Below are positions 23,013-31,249 of a stretch of DNA of 64,000 bases, in pieces. The DNA comes from Bacteroidota bacterium (lineage in GTDB: Bacteria; Bacteroidota; Bacteroidia; Flavobacteriales_E; Vicingaceae). The notes beneath the pieces are model-generated. The model searched no databases, had not been told where the DNA came from, and saw nothing but the letters and a program-made list of their open reading frames with translations. Within the stretch, counting starts at the first letter, position 1. Each line of letters begins with the position of its first letter. The stretch lies in the NCBI GenBank assembly GCA_013112545.1, contig JABFGJ010000004.1:237026-301025 (forward strand), in the 5' to 3' direction. A program made the position numbers and the translations under genes.

Positions 23013-24674
23013 TTATTTAATAAATAATTCTGATCTTCTGTTTGTTGCTCTACCTTCTTCAGTAGTGTTTGAAGCTTTTGGATTATCAATTCCTTTACCT
23101 TCAGCAGTTATTCTATCAGAAGTTATACCTTTTCTTATCAAATAACTCTTAATACGATCAGCTCTAGTTTGAGTTAAACGTATGTTAAATGAAAGTGGAC
23201 CGGTATTATCTGCATATCCATGAATTATTAGTTTAGCATTATGAGCTTTTTTCATTGCAACAGCTAATTGATCTAATTGCTTATAATATTTAATGTTTAT
23301 AGAAGAACTAGATAAGCTATATTGAATATCAGTTAGTAATTCTTTTGGTATATCAGAAGATTCAGGTTTTTTAGTTTCTACTTTAGTGTCAACTTTTGGT
23401 TTATCTCCTTTTTTAACATCATCCTTTTTAACTTCTTCATTATTAGCTAATGCAGTAGGTTTAAATTCAAATTTGCCGTCATCTCTCTTTGTAGTACCGT
23501 AAGTCTTGTTTCCTTCGTTGTCAACTAGGTATATATCAATTGCTTTATCATCTCCTTTAAACTCAATTGGCAAAATGGTGTAGTTTTTATCAGGATTTAA
23601 GTGAGAATAATTGAAGATACCATTTTCATCTGTAAGTACTGTGTCAACAGCAACTCCGTTTTCATCAAAGATAATTAACTTACCATTTTTGTAAGGTAAT
23701 TTATTGTAAGTGTACATACCCATGTTTTTAACATCTACAGGCTCAGGACAACCTTCACGCTCAGATACACCAGCTTCTTCAGGGCATTTATCTAAATTAT
23801 CAGCAATACCATCACCATCAGTGTCAGGGCAACCACCAAGTTCAGCAGTTCCTGCTTTATTTGGACAAGCATCTTCATGATCAGCTACTCCATCACCATC
23901 AGCATCAGGACAACCACCTAATTCTACTTTACCTGCAACATCTGGACATTTATCATTTTCATTAACAACACCATCAGCATCTCTATCAACTGGACATCCT
24001 TCTTTATCTACTTTAGTACCAGGGGCTGTTCCAGGGCATTTGTCATTCTTGTCTGAAACTCCATCGTTGTCAGCATCTTGTGTGCCAACTATTGTTGCAT
24101 ATAGGCCAATAGTTGTTTGTAAATAAGAGTCATTACCTCCACTTTTTCTATTGTCTAACTCATCATAATTAGACAATAACAAAGTGTTTTGATATCTGAT
24201 TTTTACATTTGGATTCAGCATATAATTAACTCCAAGTCCAGCTGCTGGTAATGCAAGGTTAGTTTCTTTTCTACTATGACCTTCAAATTGGATTATTCCA
24301 ACACCTGCAAACACGAAAGGTCTAAACTGTACATCGTCTTTACCTAAAATATTATACTTTACATTAAAATTAGCTTGGTACATATTGTACTCATACCGAA
24401 CTAATTTGTTTTCTAAGTTTTTCTCACTAAACTTTATATCACCTAAAGTAATGTCAACACCCAAATCAAAATGATCTGTTAAGTAGCGACCAAATGATAA
24501 TCCAGCTAGACCGTTGTAGTGGTCTGTGAATTTGAAAAACTGATTTCCTAACTCTCCATTGTATTGTTGAGTACCAGCATGAACACCAATACTCCAAGGG
24601 TTTAATTTTGTTTGAGAATAACCACTAACACAAGTAATTGTTAGAATTAAGGCAAATAAATATAACTTTTTCAT
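23013..24674 (-). CDS. OmpA-family protein with N-terminal barrel and four thrombospondin type 3 repeats
   Basis: ATG 24674 gives the signal peptide MKKLYLFALILTITCVSGYSQ. A small eight-strand-type barrel covers about 20-200. Four calcium-binding TSP3 repeats follow (about 203-315, e.g. DADNDGVSDKNDKCPG, DADGDGVADHEDACPN). A carboxypeptidase-regulatory-like segment ('KLIIFDENGVAVDTVLTDENGIFNYSHL') comes next, then a Lys/Asp-rich linker. The OmpA C-terminal peptidoglycan-binding domain is at about 445-552, with 'LIIHGYADNTGPLSFNIRLTQTRADRIKSYL' and 'GRATNRRSE'. It ties the outer membrane to the cell wall. It is probably abundant, as it has its own strong terminator. Confidence 0.93.
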   Translation of the reverse strand: MKKLYLFALILTITCVSGYSQTKLNPWSIGVHAGTQQYNGELGNQFFKFTDHYNGLAGLSFGRYLTDHFDLGVDITLGDIKFSEKNLENKLVRYEYNMYQANFNVKYNILGKDDVQFRPFVFAGVGIIQFEGHSRKETNLALPAAGLGVNYMLNPNVKIRYQNTLLLSNYDELDNRKSGGNDSYLQTTIGLYATIVGTQDADNDGVSDKNDKCPGTAPGTKVDKEGCPVDRDADGVVNENDKCPDVAGKVELGGCPDADGDGVADHEDACPNKAGTAELGGCPDTDGDGIADNLDKCPEEAGVSEREGCPEPVDVKNMGMYTYNKLPYKNGKLIIFDENGVAVDTVLTDENGIFNYSHLNPDKNYTILPIEFKGDDKAIDIYLVDNEGNKTYGTTKRDDGKFEFKPTALANNEEVKKDDVKKGDKPKVDTKVETKKPESSDIPKELLTDIQYSLSSSSINIKYYKQLDQLAVAMKKAHNAKLIIHGYADNTGPLSFNIRLTQTRADRIKSYLIRKGITSDRITAEGKGIDNPKASNTTEEGRATNRRSELFIK

Positions 24675-24892
24675 AAGCGTTTGTTTACACAAATATGGTA
24701 AGATGCAAATAAAGGGTAAAAATTGGACTTATCCATGAATATCAGTAAAATATTTTTGACAAAAGTAATTTAATAACTCTCTCTAAAACAGTAAAAAGTA
24801 TAAAATATAAATACTAAAGTATTTTTTAAAGTTAGGAAAGTATTTTTTATTGTGGATTTAAGGGTAAGATGTTGATTATCAGAATAGTATAT

Positions 24893-25459
24893 TTATTCAA
24901 TCTCAATATTATAGTGAATAAGCAAACCCATTAAGTTTTCTCTAGAGAATTTAGCTCCTTTTACTTTGTTTCTATTCAAGTCAAAAATAAAATTTTGAGC
25001 CGTTCTAAAATCAGCCTTCTGCAAATCGCAATGTTCGAATACCGCTCCTGATAAATCACTATTGCTAAAGCAAGCAGCATACAAATTACTTTCGGTAAAA
25101 TCTGTTTCAATTAAGCTGCACTGTATAAAACTTGTTTGCTTTAGATTAACTTGATAAAACGACGATAAGTTTAGATTGCATTTAGTAAACCTCATTTGTA
25201 ACAAAAAGGGATTGCTATCCTGAAATTGCATGCCTAATAATTTACAGTTTTCAAAAAAAACATCTTTAAATGCTGTATGCTCAATTTTTACTTCAGAAAA
25301 GTTACAGTCAGAAAAGGTACACTCTAAAAAGGATATATTATTCAAACGTGAATTAGAAAAATCACAGTTTTTAAATTGACAAAACTCAAAGGATTTAATA
25401 CTCAAGCCAAAGTCTATAAATGACTTATTTTTAAATATTTTATCGGCAATATAATCCAT
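24893..25459 (-). CDS. Pentapeptide-repeat protein
   Basis: The natural start is ATG 25459, one base after the stop of kdsC; longer frames overlap kdsC. The 188 residues are almost all A(D/N)LXX-type pentapeptide repeats, e.g. 'FCQFKNCDFSNSRLNNISFLECTFSDCNFSE' and 'TDFTESNLYAACFSNSDLSGAVFEHCDLQKADF', which fold into a right-handed square helix. Many repeats carry Cys or Phe. There is no signal or membrane segment. Some such proteins (Qnr type) mimic DNA and protect gyrase, and this one may be of that kind, but nothing here proves it. Confidence 0.88.
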   Translation of the reverse strand: MDYIADKIFKNKSFIDFGLSIKSFEFCQFKNCDFSNSRLNNISFLECTFSDCNFSEVKIEHTAFKDVFFENCKLLGMQFQDSNPFLLQMRFTKCNLNLSSFYQVNLKQTSFIQCSLIETDFTESNLYAACFSNSDLSGAVFEHCDLQKADFRTAQNFIFDLNRNKVKGAKFSRENLMGLLIHYNIEIE

Positions 25460-25460
25460 T

Positions 25461-25982
25461 TTACCATTCAAAGGAATCTTCGTTGAACCAATTTCCTTGT
25501 AAGCGCAATACTTGCTCAATTAAATCCCTAACACATCCTTCGCCACCTTTTTTAGGAGAAATATAGTCGGAAATATTTTTTATTTCATCAGCGGCGTCGT
25601 TTGGACATGCTGCAAATCCAACTGCTTGCATTACTTTAAAATCAGGTATGTCATCACCCATGTACAAAATGTTTTCTTTTTCTAAATTGAATTCATTCTT
25701 TAGTTTTTCGAAAACTTCTATTTTATTCTTGCAAGCTAAATTAACTTCGCTTATCCCTAATCCATTTAGCCTTAATCGCACTGATTCAGATGTGCCGCCA
25801 CTAATAATAGAAATATGATACCCTTTTTTAACTGCATGTTGTAAAGCGTACCCATCTTTAATGTTCATACTTCTAATTTGGTCGCCGTCGGGTAGAGTAG
25901 TAACCATACCATCAGTTAATACCCCATCTACATCAAGCATAAAAGCAGTTATGTTTTTAAGTTTTGCTTTTAAATTTGACAT
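25461..25982 (-). CDS. kdsC: 3-deoxy-D-manno-octulosonate 8-phosphate phosphatase (KdsC-like)
   Basis: The 173-residue HAD enzyme of the capless KdsC type shows 'FMLDVDGVLTDG' (nucleophile loop, DVDGVLTDG is diagnostic), 'IISGGTSESVRLRLNGLGI', 'CKNKIEVFEKL' with the motif III Lys, and 'YMGDDIPDFKVM' for Mg binding. It removes phosphate from KDO-8-phosphate in LPS core biosynthesis. It is preceded by the DUF2520 gene (2 bases away) and followed by the pentapeptide gene, in a transcript that also carries the cytochrome c maturation genes. Confidence 0.92.
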   Translation of the reverse strand: MSNLKAKLKNITAFMLDVDGVLTDGMVTTLPDGDQIRSMNIKDGYALQHAVKKGYHISIISGGTSESVRLRLNGLGISEVNLACKNKIEVFEKLKNEFNLEKENILYMGDDIPDFKVMQAVGFAACPNDAADEIKNISDYISPKKGGEGCVRDLIEQVLRLQGNWFNEDSFEW

Positions 25983-25984
25983 AC

Positions 25985-26779
25985 TTACTTTTTCTTTTGA
26001 GCTTTAAAGATATTAGCGGTTATTAAACCGTATAATTCTTGATAGTCTTTTTGATTTTTTAAATATTCCATATGACTTTCAATTACTTTCAAATCATTCC
26101 TGACTGCAGGACCTGTTTGGGCTCCAAGTGGTGTTTCAGTTTTTAATTTGCCTGCTGTTTTTTCTAATAGCGGTCGAATAATTTCAAAGGAAATTTTATT
26201 TTGCTTTAAAAGATCATCGGCTATGTGAAACATATGATTGGTGAAATTATTGGCAAAAACAGCAGCTACATGTAAGGCCTTTCTCTTTTTAGAGTCCATT
26301 GCATAAACCTTAGTTGAGACTGATTTTGCAAAGCTGTATAGTAAATTTTCTGTGTTATCATTATTGCCTTCTACACAAATTGGAATGTTTTCTAAGCTCT
26401 CAGTTTCATTTTTAGAAAATGATTGTACAGGATAAAAAATCCCATATTGCTTAAATCCTTTATCATTAAACAGGCTTAGTGGTGTAGAACCAGAAGAATG
26501 CACTATAATTTTATCTTTTATTTTTATTTGATTTATTACAGTTTCTAAAGCATCGTCATTGATTGCTAGAATAATTAAATCGGTGTTTGATTTAATTGAT
26601 TTTAAGTCGGTTGTGTAATCACAATTTAATGTTTGACTTAATAGTAATGCACTACTTTGTGTGCGACTATAGATTTCATTTATAACATACCCTGCTTGTC
26701 GAAATGCCTTTCCAAAATTATGGCCAACATTTCCAGCTCCAATTATTGTTACACGCTTGATTAGGTTTTTTGCATTCAT
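25985..26779 (-). CDS. Rossmann-fold oxidoreductase-like protein (DUF2520 family)
   Basis: An N-terminal NAD(P)-binding fold ('VTIIGAGNVGHNFGKAFRQAGY') is followed by 'DLIILAINDDALETVI' and 'IIVHSSGSTPLSLF'. A helical C-terminal DUF2520 domain starts near 130 ('YGIFYPVQSFSKNE') and holds 'KALHVAAVFANNFTNHMFHIADDLL' with the conserved His. It resembles ketopantoate or F420-type reductases, but the reaction is not known. The start overlaps the end of the CcmF-like gene by 4 bases, so it is translationally coupled to it and followed 2 bases later by kdsC. Confidence 0.88.
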   Translation of the reverse strand: MNAKNLIKRVTIIGAGNVGHNFGKAFRQAGYVINEIYSRTQSSALLLSQTLNCDYTTDLKSIKSNTDLIILAINDDALETVINQIKIKDKIIVHSSGSTPLSLFNDKGFKQYGIFYPVQSFSKNETESLENIPICVEGNNDNTENLLYSFAKSVSTKVYAMDSKKRKALHVAAVFANNFTNHMFHIADDLLKQNKISFEIIRPLLEKTAGKLKTETPLGAQTGPAVRNDLKVIESHMEYLKNQKDYQELYGLITANIFKAQKKK

Positions 26780-29193
26780 TTGCCCAATTTGTTAGTTCTA
26801 ACTCTATTTATTACGGCTACTAATGTACCTAAAAACATAATAATAGTACCTAACCATAAAATATTTATATAAGGAAAAACTATGGCTTGCATGATTACAA
26901 AATCTCCAGCATTAGCATTTTTTTCTGCTAGTAATATGGTCAACTTTTCTGTATCAGGATTAACACCTTTAAAAGTGAATTCTAAACCTAATTCATCAAT
27001 ATCTGAAGGAATAGAAAAGATTTGATTGCCACGTATAACCATGATTGGCATCGCTTTATAAACAGAACCTCCTAAAGGTCTAGCGGTGATATTTAAGCCT
27101 AAAGCAATGTCGGTTGAATCAAGGTTGTATTCATTAAAATCAATAGACCTAACAAATCCTTGAATTTTAACAACTGAATTGCTTGTAAAAAGTGAGTCTC
27201 CTAAAACCAGATTTAATGTGTCTGGGTCACCATACATGTGTTGCGAAGCAGAATCTAAATTTTCTAAATCGGCATAAGTAATGTGGGTAAATACATCTCG
27301 ATCTAAATAATGCTTCGTAGATGGTTCAGGCACATTTCCCATCTGTTCATTCAACTGAATGTATGGATTGAGTTGAAATAGTTTAACATACTTGCCTTCA
27401 GAGTTTACTTTTAAATAATCCATGTCATAATAGACGAATCGATCTTCAACTCTGCGATTTACATAAGTGACATAATATGGTTCCATTAAAACTGTATCAC
27501 CTTTTAAAAGCATTACATTTTCATTATTGGCATTTTCGTTTTCATCAAACTTGATGTTTACCTGTGTTCTATTTTTTGAAATTATTTTTTTGTTACCTGC
27601 AGAAAGCAATGAACCTAAAATAAGCAGACCAAAACCGATGTGAGCCAAGGCTGAACCGCCTTTTTTAATGTTTCCTTTCAACATTCTTATGAAATAATCT
27701 AAGTTCGCAATGCTTGCAAATAAAGAAGTAAACAATAAAGTATTTAAAAAGAACAGTCTGATTTCTAAGGCATAGGCTATGAAAATAGTTAAAGCTATAG
27801 ATAGAATTAAAGCAGGTAATATGCTTTTAATGAAAGGAATAAAAGGAGTTGATTTATATTTTAAGAATTGACTAATACCGATAAAGAAAGTAACTAAAAT
27901 TGCTAATGGTATTTGCCAAGAATTAAAATGTTCAATAGGTTTTGATGGTGGCGCTAAGTCAGTTCCAAATAATGCATTAAAAACAGGTGTTGAAGTAGAA
28001 ATTGTTATTTGAAAGCATGATATTACAAGAACTAAAGCTCCTAAGAAAATCCAAAATTCACGAGACCAGAGTGCGTCATCTTCTGTTTTCTTTAAATATT
28101 GTCTTCCGTTTTTTATTAAAAAGAAAAGGGTGACAAATAGATAAAACAAGAGGAAAATAATCAATTGGCCGGGTAACCCATCAGCAAAAGAATGAACGGA
28201 AGTTTCACCTAAAATTCCACTTTTAGTTAAATAGGTAGAATAAACAACCATAATAAACGAAAATAAGGTCAAGGCATAAGCCGTGAACATAGATCTCATT
28301 TTTGTTCTGTTAATCAACATCAGGTGTCCTGCAGCTACGAGGATTAACCAAGGAACTAAGGATGAATTTTCAACGGGATCCCATGCCCAAAATCCACCAA
28401 AACTTAAAGCTTCATAAGCCCAAGCACCACCCATTAGAATTCCCAAGCCTAGAATTGCAATTCCAAAATAGGTCCAAGGAAGTGCAGGTTTTATCCATTC
28501 GTTTCCTTTGTTTTTCCACAAACCTACAAGGGCAAAGGCAAAGGGAATTAGAGTAGCTGCAAACCCTAAGAATAGAGTAGGTGGGTGAATAGTCATCCAA
28601 TAGTTTTGCAACAGAGGGTTAAGTCCATTTCCTTCTACAAAACTTAAATAATTAGGGTTGCTTGTAAAAGGGAGATTAATCATATCGGGATGCTCTCTTA
28701 ACAGAATAAAAGGATTGCTACCCACTTGTAAATCAAAAACAAAAATGCCCAATAACATAGCTGAAAGGAATACTTGAACGGAGCTGACAATAGTCATGAC
28801 ACCACCTTCCCATTTTTTGGAAGTATGGATTAAAATATTTCCTAAAACCATGTTCCAGAAAAGCCAAAGCATGGTGCTTCCTTCTTGACCTTCCCAAAAA
28901 CACGAAAGTATAAATCGCATGGGTAACTCTGTAGAAGAGTGACGCCAAACATAATAATACTCAAATGAATGTGTTGCTAGTAAATAAAATAATACAACTA
29001 TAAAGCTGAGAATTGATACCGATTGAATTTGAAAGAAAAGTCTTCCTAATCTACGCCACGAGTCATCAAGTGTTTTTTGAAGTGAGCTAGTGTAATAAAA
29101 TATACTTGCTAAAATGCCACTAACAAAACTAAGAATAACAAGTATTTCTCCTAATTGACCGGCTATGCGGTTCTCCCCAATGTATTCTATCAT
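26776..29193 (-). CDS. ccmF: Cytochrome c maturation haem lyase subunit (CcmF-like)
   Basis: The 805-residue protein has about 14 membrane segments. The WWD haem-handling domain is clear: 'GGFWAWDPVENSSLVPWLILVAAGHL' at about 268-293. 'MTIHPPTLFLGFAATLIPFAFAL' upstream supplies a typical ligand His. A large periplasmic domain (about 520-770) precedes the last membrane helix. It would receive haem from CcmE and ligate it to apocytochrome c. The gene follows ccmE by 3 bases and overlaps the next gene. Neither CcmH nor CcmG is in this window. Confidence 0.92.
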   Translation of the reverse strand: MIEYIGENRIAGQLGEILVILSFVSGILASIFYYTSSLQKTLDDSWRRLGRLFFQIQSVSILSFIVVLFYLLATHSFEYYYVWRHSSTELPMRFILSCFWEGQEGSTMLWLFWNMVLGNILIHTSKKWEGGVMTIVSSVQVFLSAMLLGIFVFDLQVGSNPFILLREHPDMINLPFTSNPNYLSFVEGNGLNPLLQNYWMTIHPPTLFLGFAATLIPFAFALVGLWKNKGNEWIKPALPWTYFGIAILGLGILMGGAWAYEALSFGGFWAWDPVENSSLVPWLILVAAGHLMLINRTKMRSMFTAYALTLFSFIMVVYSTYLTKSGILGETSVHSFADGLPGQLIIFLLFYLFVTLFFLIKNGRQYLKKTEDDALWSREFWIFLGALVLVISCFQITISTSTPVFNALFGTDLAPPSKPIEHFNSWQIPLAILVTFFIGISQFLKYKSTPFIPFIKSILPALILSIALTIFIAYALEIRLFFLNTLLFTSLFASIANLDYFIRMLKGNIKKGGSALAHIGFGLLILGSLLSAGNKKIISKNRTQVNIKFDENENANNENVMLLKGDTVLMEPYYVTYVNRRVEDRFVYYDMDYLKVNSEGKYVKLFQLNPYIQLNEQMGNVPEPSTKHYLDRDVFTHITYADLENLDSASQHMYGDPDTLNLVLGDSLFTSNSVVKIQGFVRSIDFNEYNLDSTDIALGLNITARPLGGSVYKAMPIMVIRGNQIFSIPSDIDELGLEFTFKGVNPDTEKLTILLAEKNANAGDFVIMQAIVFPYINILWLGTIIMFLGTLVAVINRVRTNKLGK

Positions 29194-29196
29194 GTT

Positions 29197-29610
29197 CTAA
29201 GAATTCTGATCAGCGGTTATTTCTGTTAAACCGTCGCTGTGGCCATCATTGTATTTAGATGGGCATTTCATTAATATTTTTTCTGCGGTAAATTCAGCAC
29301 CTTCGGTGTGACCCGTAATTACAACTTGTTCAGAGCGTTCAAAGTCTTGGGGCTTAGTTCCATTAAAAACTACTTTTCTTTCTAATCCATTATTGTCAAC
29401 CATGAAAAAAGAAAATTGATTGGCATTTACTTCTGGGTCATAAATGATGTCTTTATCTTTATTCAGTTGACCAACAACTTGGAATTCTTTGCCAGGAAAT
29501 TTTTCAGCTGTCTCAAAATCAGCGTAGGTTGCTGCATCGCTCACCATGCTAATAATGGCTCCGATAGCAACGGCAATTAGAATAATTGCGATGATGTGTG
29601 TTTTTTTCAT
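29197..29610 (-). CDS. ccmE: Cytochrome c maturation haem chaperone CcmE, CxxxY form
   Basis: One N-terminal membrane anchor (about 5-22) precedes a small OB-fold: 'EFQVVGQLNKDKDIIYDPEVNANQFSFFMVDNNGLERKVVFNGTKPQDFERSEQVVITGHTEGAEFTAEKILMKCPSKYNDG'. In the best-studied CcmE the haem is held by a His in an H-D-E-N-Y context. Here the position is CPSKY, the CxxxY form known from some sulfate reducers and archaea. It holds haem covalently in the periplasm and passes it to CcmF. Translation overlaps ccmD by 4 bases. Confidence 0.92.
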   Translation of the reverse strand: MKKTHIIAIILIAVAIGAIISMVSDAATYADFETAEKFPGKEFQVVGQLNKDKDIIYDPEVNANQFSFFMVDNNGLERKVVFNGTKPQDFERSEQVVITGHTEGAEFTAEKILMKCPSKYNDGHSDGLTEITADQNS

Positions 29611-29810
29611 TTCTTTAGTTCTTTTTCAAGTTTTCCAACTTTTTTATCAATGTTTATTAGGTAAATCAGTAAGCCTATTAAAATCACGGTCAATACCGCA
29701 ACTACGACATAAATTTTACCTTCTGAACGCATCTTTTCTGCCATTTCTAAATCTTGCGCCATGCTAAGCATAGAAAGCAAAAAAAGTGCGATTGTGATTA
29801 TTATTCTCAT
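29607..29810 (-). CDS. CcmD-like small membrane protein
   Basis: The 67-residue protein has an N-terminal hydrophobic stretch that could be a signal (MRIIITIALFLLSMLSMA), a short amphipathic segment, one membrane helix at about 34-52 ('IYVVVAVLTVILIGLLIYLI') and a charged tail. Its place between ccmC and ccmE, with 4-base overlaps on both sides, matches CcmD, which helps release haem-loaded CcmE from CcmC. The sequence itself is too short to prove the family. Confidence 0.75.
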   Translation of the reverse strand: MRIIITIALFLLSMLSMAQDLEMAEKMRSEGKIYVVVAVLTVILIGLLIYLINIDKKVGKLEKELKK

Positions 29811-30463
29811 GATTCTATCTGTTCTTTAATTTTTGAAATTCTAATTCGAATGGAAGCAATCCACAGTCCCAATAAAATCCAACCAAAAACTGCTGGATAA
29901 AAAACTAGTTTCATTTTATTGTCTAAATCATAATTGTTAAACCCAGGATTTCCTCCATTTCCTGGGTGAAGAGAATCGGTCATTCTAGGCAATATGCCTA
30001 TAAATACTATTAACATTACAAAAGCAAATATGTTGTAAACTGCAGAAATTCTTGCTCTTTTTTGTTCATCATCCATCGAGTTTCGAAGAATGATATAGGC
30101 TAAATAAATTAACATGGTAATGGCAGATCCATTTAATTTAACATCGTTAGTCCACCATGCGCCCCAAGTATATTTAGCCCAAATGCTTCCAGTTATAATT
30201 CCAAGAGCGCCGAATATGATACCAGTATTAACATACTCTATCGCTTTTTGGTCACTTGCAATACTTCCACTTGAAAGATTTTTTACACTTTGAATGGTTG
30301 AAAGTAAAAACAACAAAATCATGGTAAACCACATGGGAACATGAAAATAAAGATTGCGAATACTTTCGTAAAGAATAACTTGTTTGGGTACTTCTATTAA
30401 AAAACCAGCAATTACCGTGTAAACAAGTAAAATGATTGCTAGTGCCTTCCACCAATTTCTCAT
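29807..30463 (-). CDS. ccmC: Haem exporter/handling protein CcmC
   Basis: Six membrane segments in 218 residues surround a WWD motif 'YTWGAWWTNDVKLNGSAITMLIYLAY' at about 102-127, the CcmC form. His in 'LYFHVPMWFTMILL' near residue 41 is a likely haem ligand. CcmC loads haem onto CcmE in the periplasm. The gene is between ccmB (40 bases upstream) and ccmD (4-base overlap). Confidence 0.92.
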   Translation of the reverse strand: MRNWWKALAIILLVYTVIAGFLIEVPKQVILYESIRNLYFHVPMWFTMILLFLLSTIQSVKNLSSGSIASDQKAIEYVNTGIIFGALGIITGSIWAKYTWGAWWTNDVKLNGSAITMLIYLAYIILRNSMDDEQKRARISAVYNIFAFVMLIVFIGILPRMTDSLHPGNGGNPGFNNYDLDNKMKLVFYPAVFGWILLGLWIASIRIRISKIKEQIES

Positions 30464-30502
30464 TGATAATGAGTTGTTTAAGTCAATAAATGTGAAGCTA
30501 AA

Positions 30503-31165
30503 TTAGCTCCTCCAAAGGTAGGGAAATAAAATATAAGAAAGTAAAATTATGACTACATTAATCAACCCAAGCATGGCAACATAGAGTTGACATTCGTCCC
30601 AGCCAAAACCAACGCCGCATAGCATGCTCGCTTTGATGGATGTAAGAATCATAGGGAGCAATATTGGAAATGCTAAAATGGCTGTAAGTGTAGAATTGTT
30701 GTTAGTTTTTGAAGCTATAGCTGACACTAAAGTTAATATTCCTGAGATACCTGTGCTTCCAAAAAAGAGTATCCAAAAGAAGATACTCATGTTTTCTATG
30801 GGATTGCCTAACAAAAGAGTGAAAAAAAGTAGATTAACCAAGCCAATTACAAAAAGCAAAATGGCATTATATATCAATTTTGAAATGATTAAAGCTTGCG
30901 GACTACACAAACTGTAATAATAATAAAACTGCCGACCCGTTTCGTTTTTAAAGGTATTGATGCTCGCATTGGTTGATGCAAAAATGAGCACTATCCAGAA
31001 AAGAGCAACCCAAGTACTTAAGTCATCTATTTGATTAAAAATTAAATAGGCTATAAATACCGTTGAGACCACATAAAGTATTATTCCATTCCAGGTTGAC
31101 TTTTGACGAAATTCAGATTTTAGGTCTTTGTGTAATAAAGCAGATATGTGTTTTATAGATGCGAT
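30503..31165 (-). CDS. ccmB: Haem exporter membrane subunit CcmB (non-canonical start)
   Basis: The protein has six hydrophobic segments with CcmB features ('YYYYSLCSPQALIISKLIYNAILLFV', 'LAFPILLPMILTSIKASML'). The first canonical start, GTG 31072, is inside the first membrane helix (LYVVSTVF). Upstream the same frame stays open to a TAA at 31175-31177 and encodes a convincing CcmB N-terminus, with 'ISALLHKDLKSEFRQKS' and 'TWNGIILY'. It contains no ATG, GTG or TTG; ATC 31165 or ATA 31156 are the available starts. A -7-like TAATTTTG ends at 31187. The CcmA ATPase partner is not encoded nearby. Confidence 0.85.
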   Translation of the reverse strand: MASIKHISALLHKDLKSEFRQKSTWNGIILYVVSTVFIAYLIFNQIDDLSTWVALFWIVLIFASTNASINTFKNETGRQFYYYYSLCSPQALIISKLIYNAILLFVIGLVNLLFFTLLLGNPIENMSIFFWILFFGSTGISGILTLVSAIASKTNNNSTLTAILAFPILLPMILTSIKASMLCGVGFGWDECQLYVAMLGLINVVIILLSYILFPYLWRS

Positions 31166-31186
31166 AGTTTTATTTTAAATTCAAGT

Positions 31187-31194
31187 CAAAATTA
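31187..31194 (-). promoter_or_regulatory. Possible -7 element of the ccm operon
   Basis: On the minus strand TAATTTTG matches TAnnTTTG and is followed after 21 bases by the ATC that could start CcmB. It is identical to the -7 element proposed for the TauE/SafE gene. No TTG is found at the usual spacing upstream. Confidence 0.4.
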
Positions 31195-31249
31195 CTCTTT
31201 GATTCTAAAGTGTTTTGTACTATGGTCAAGAATATTAAAAAAAGGCTTA

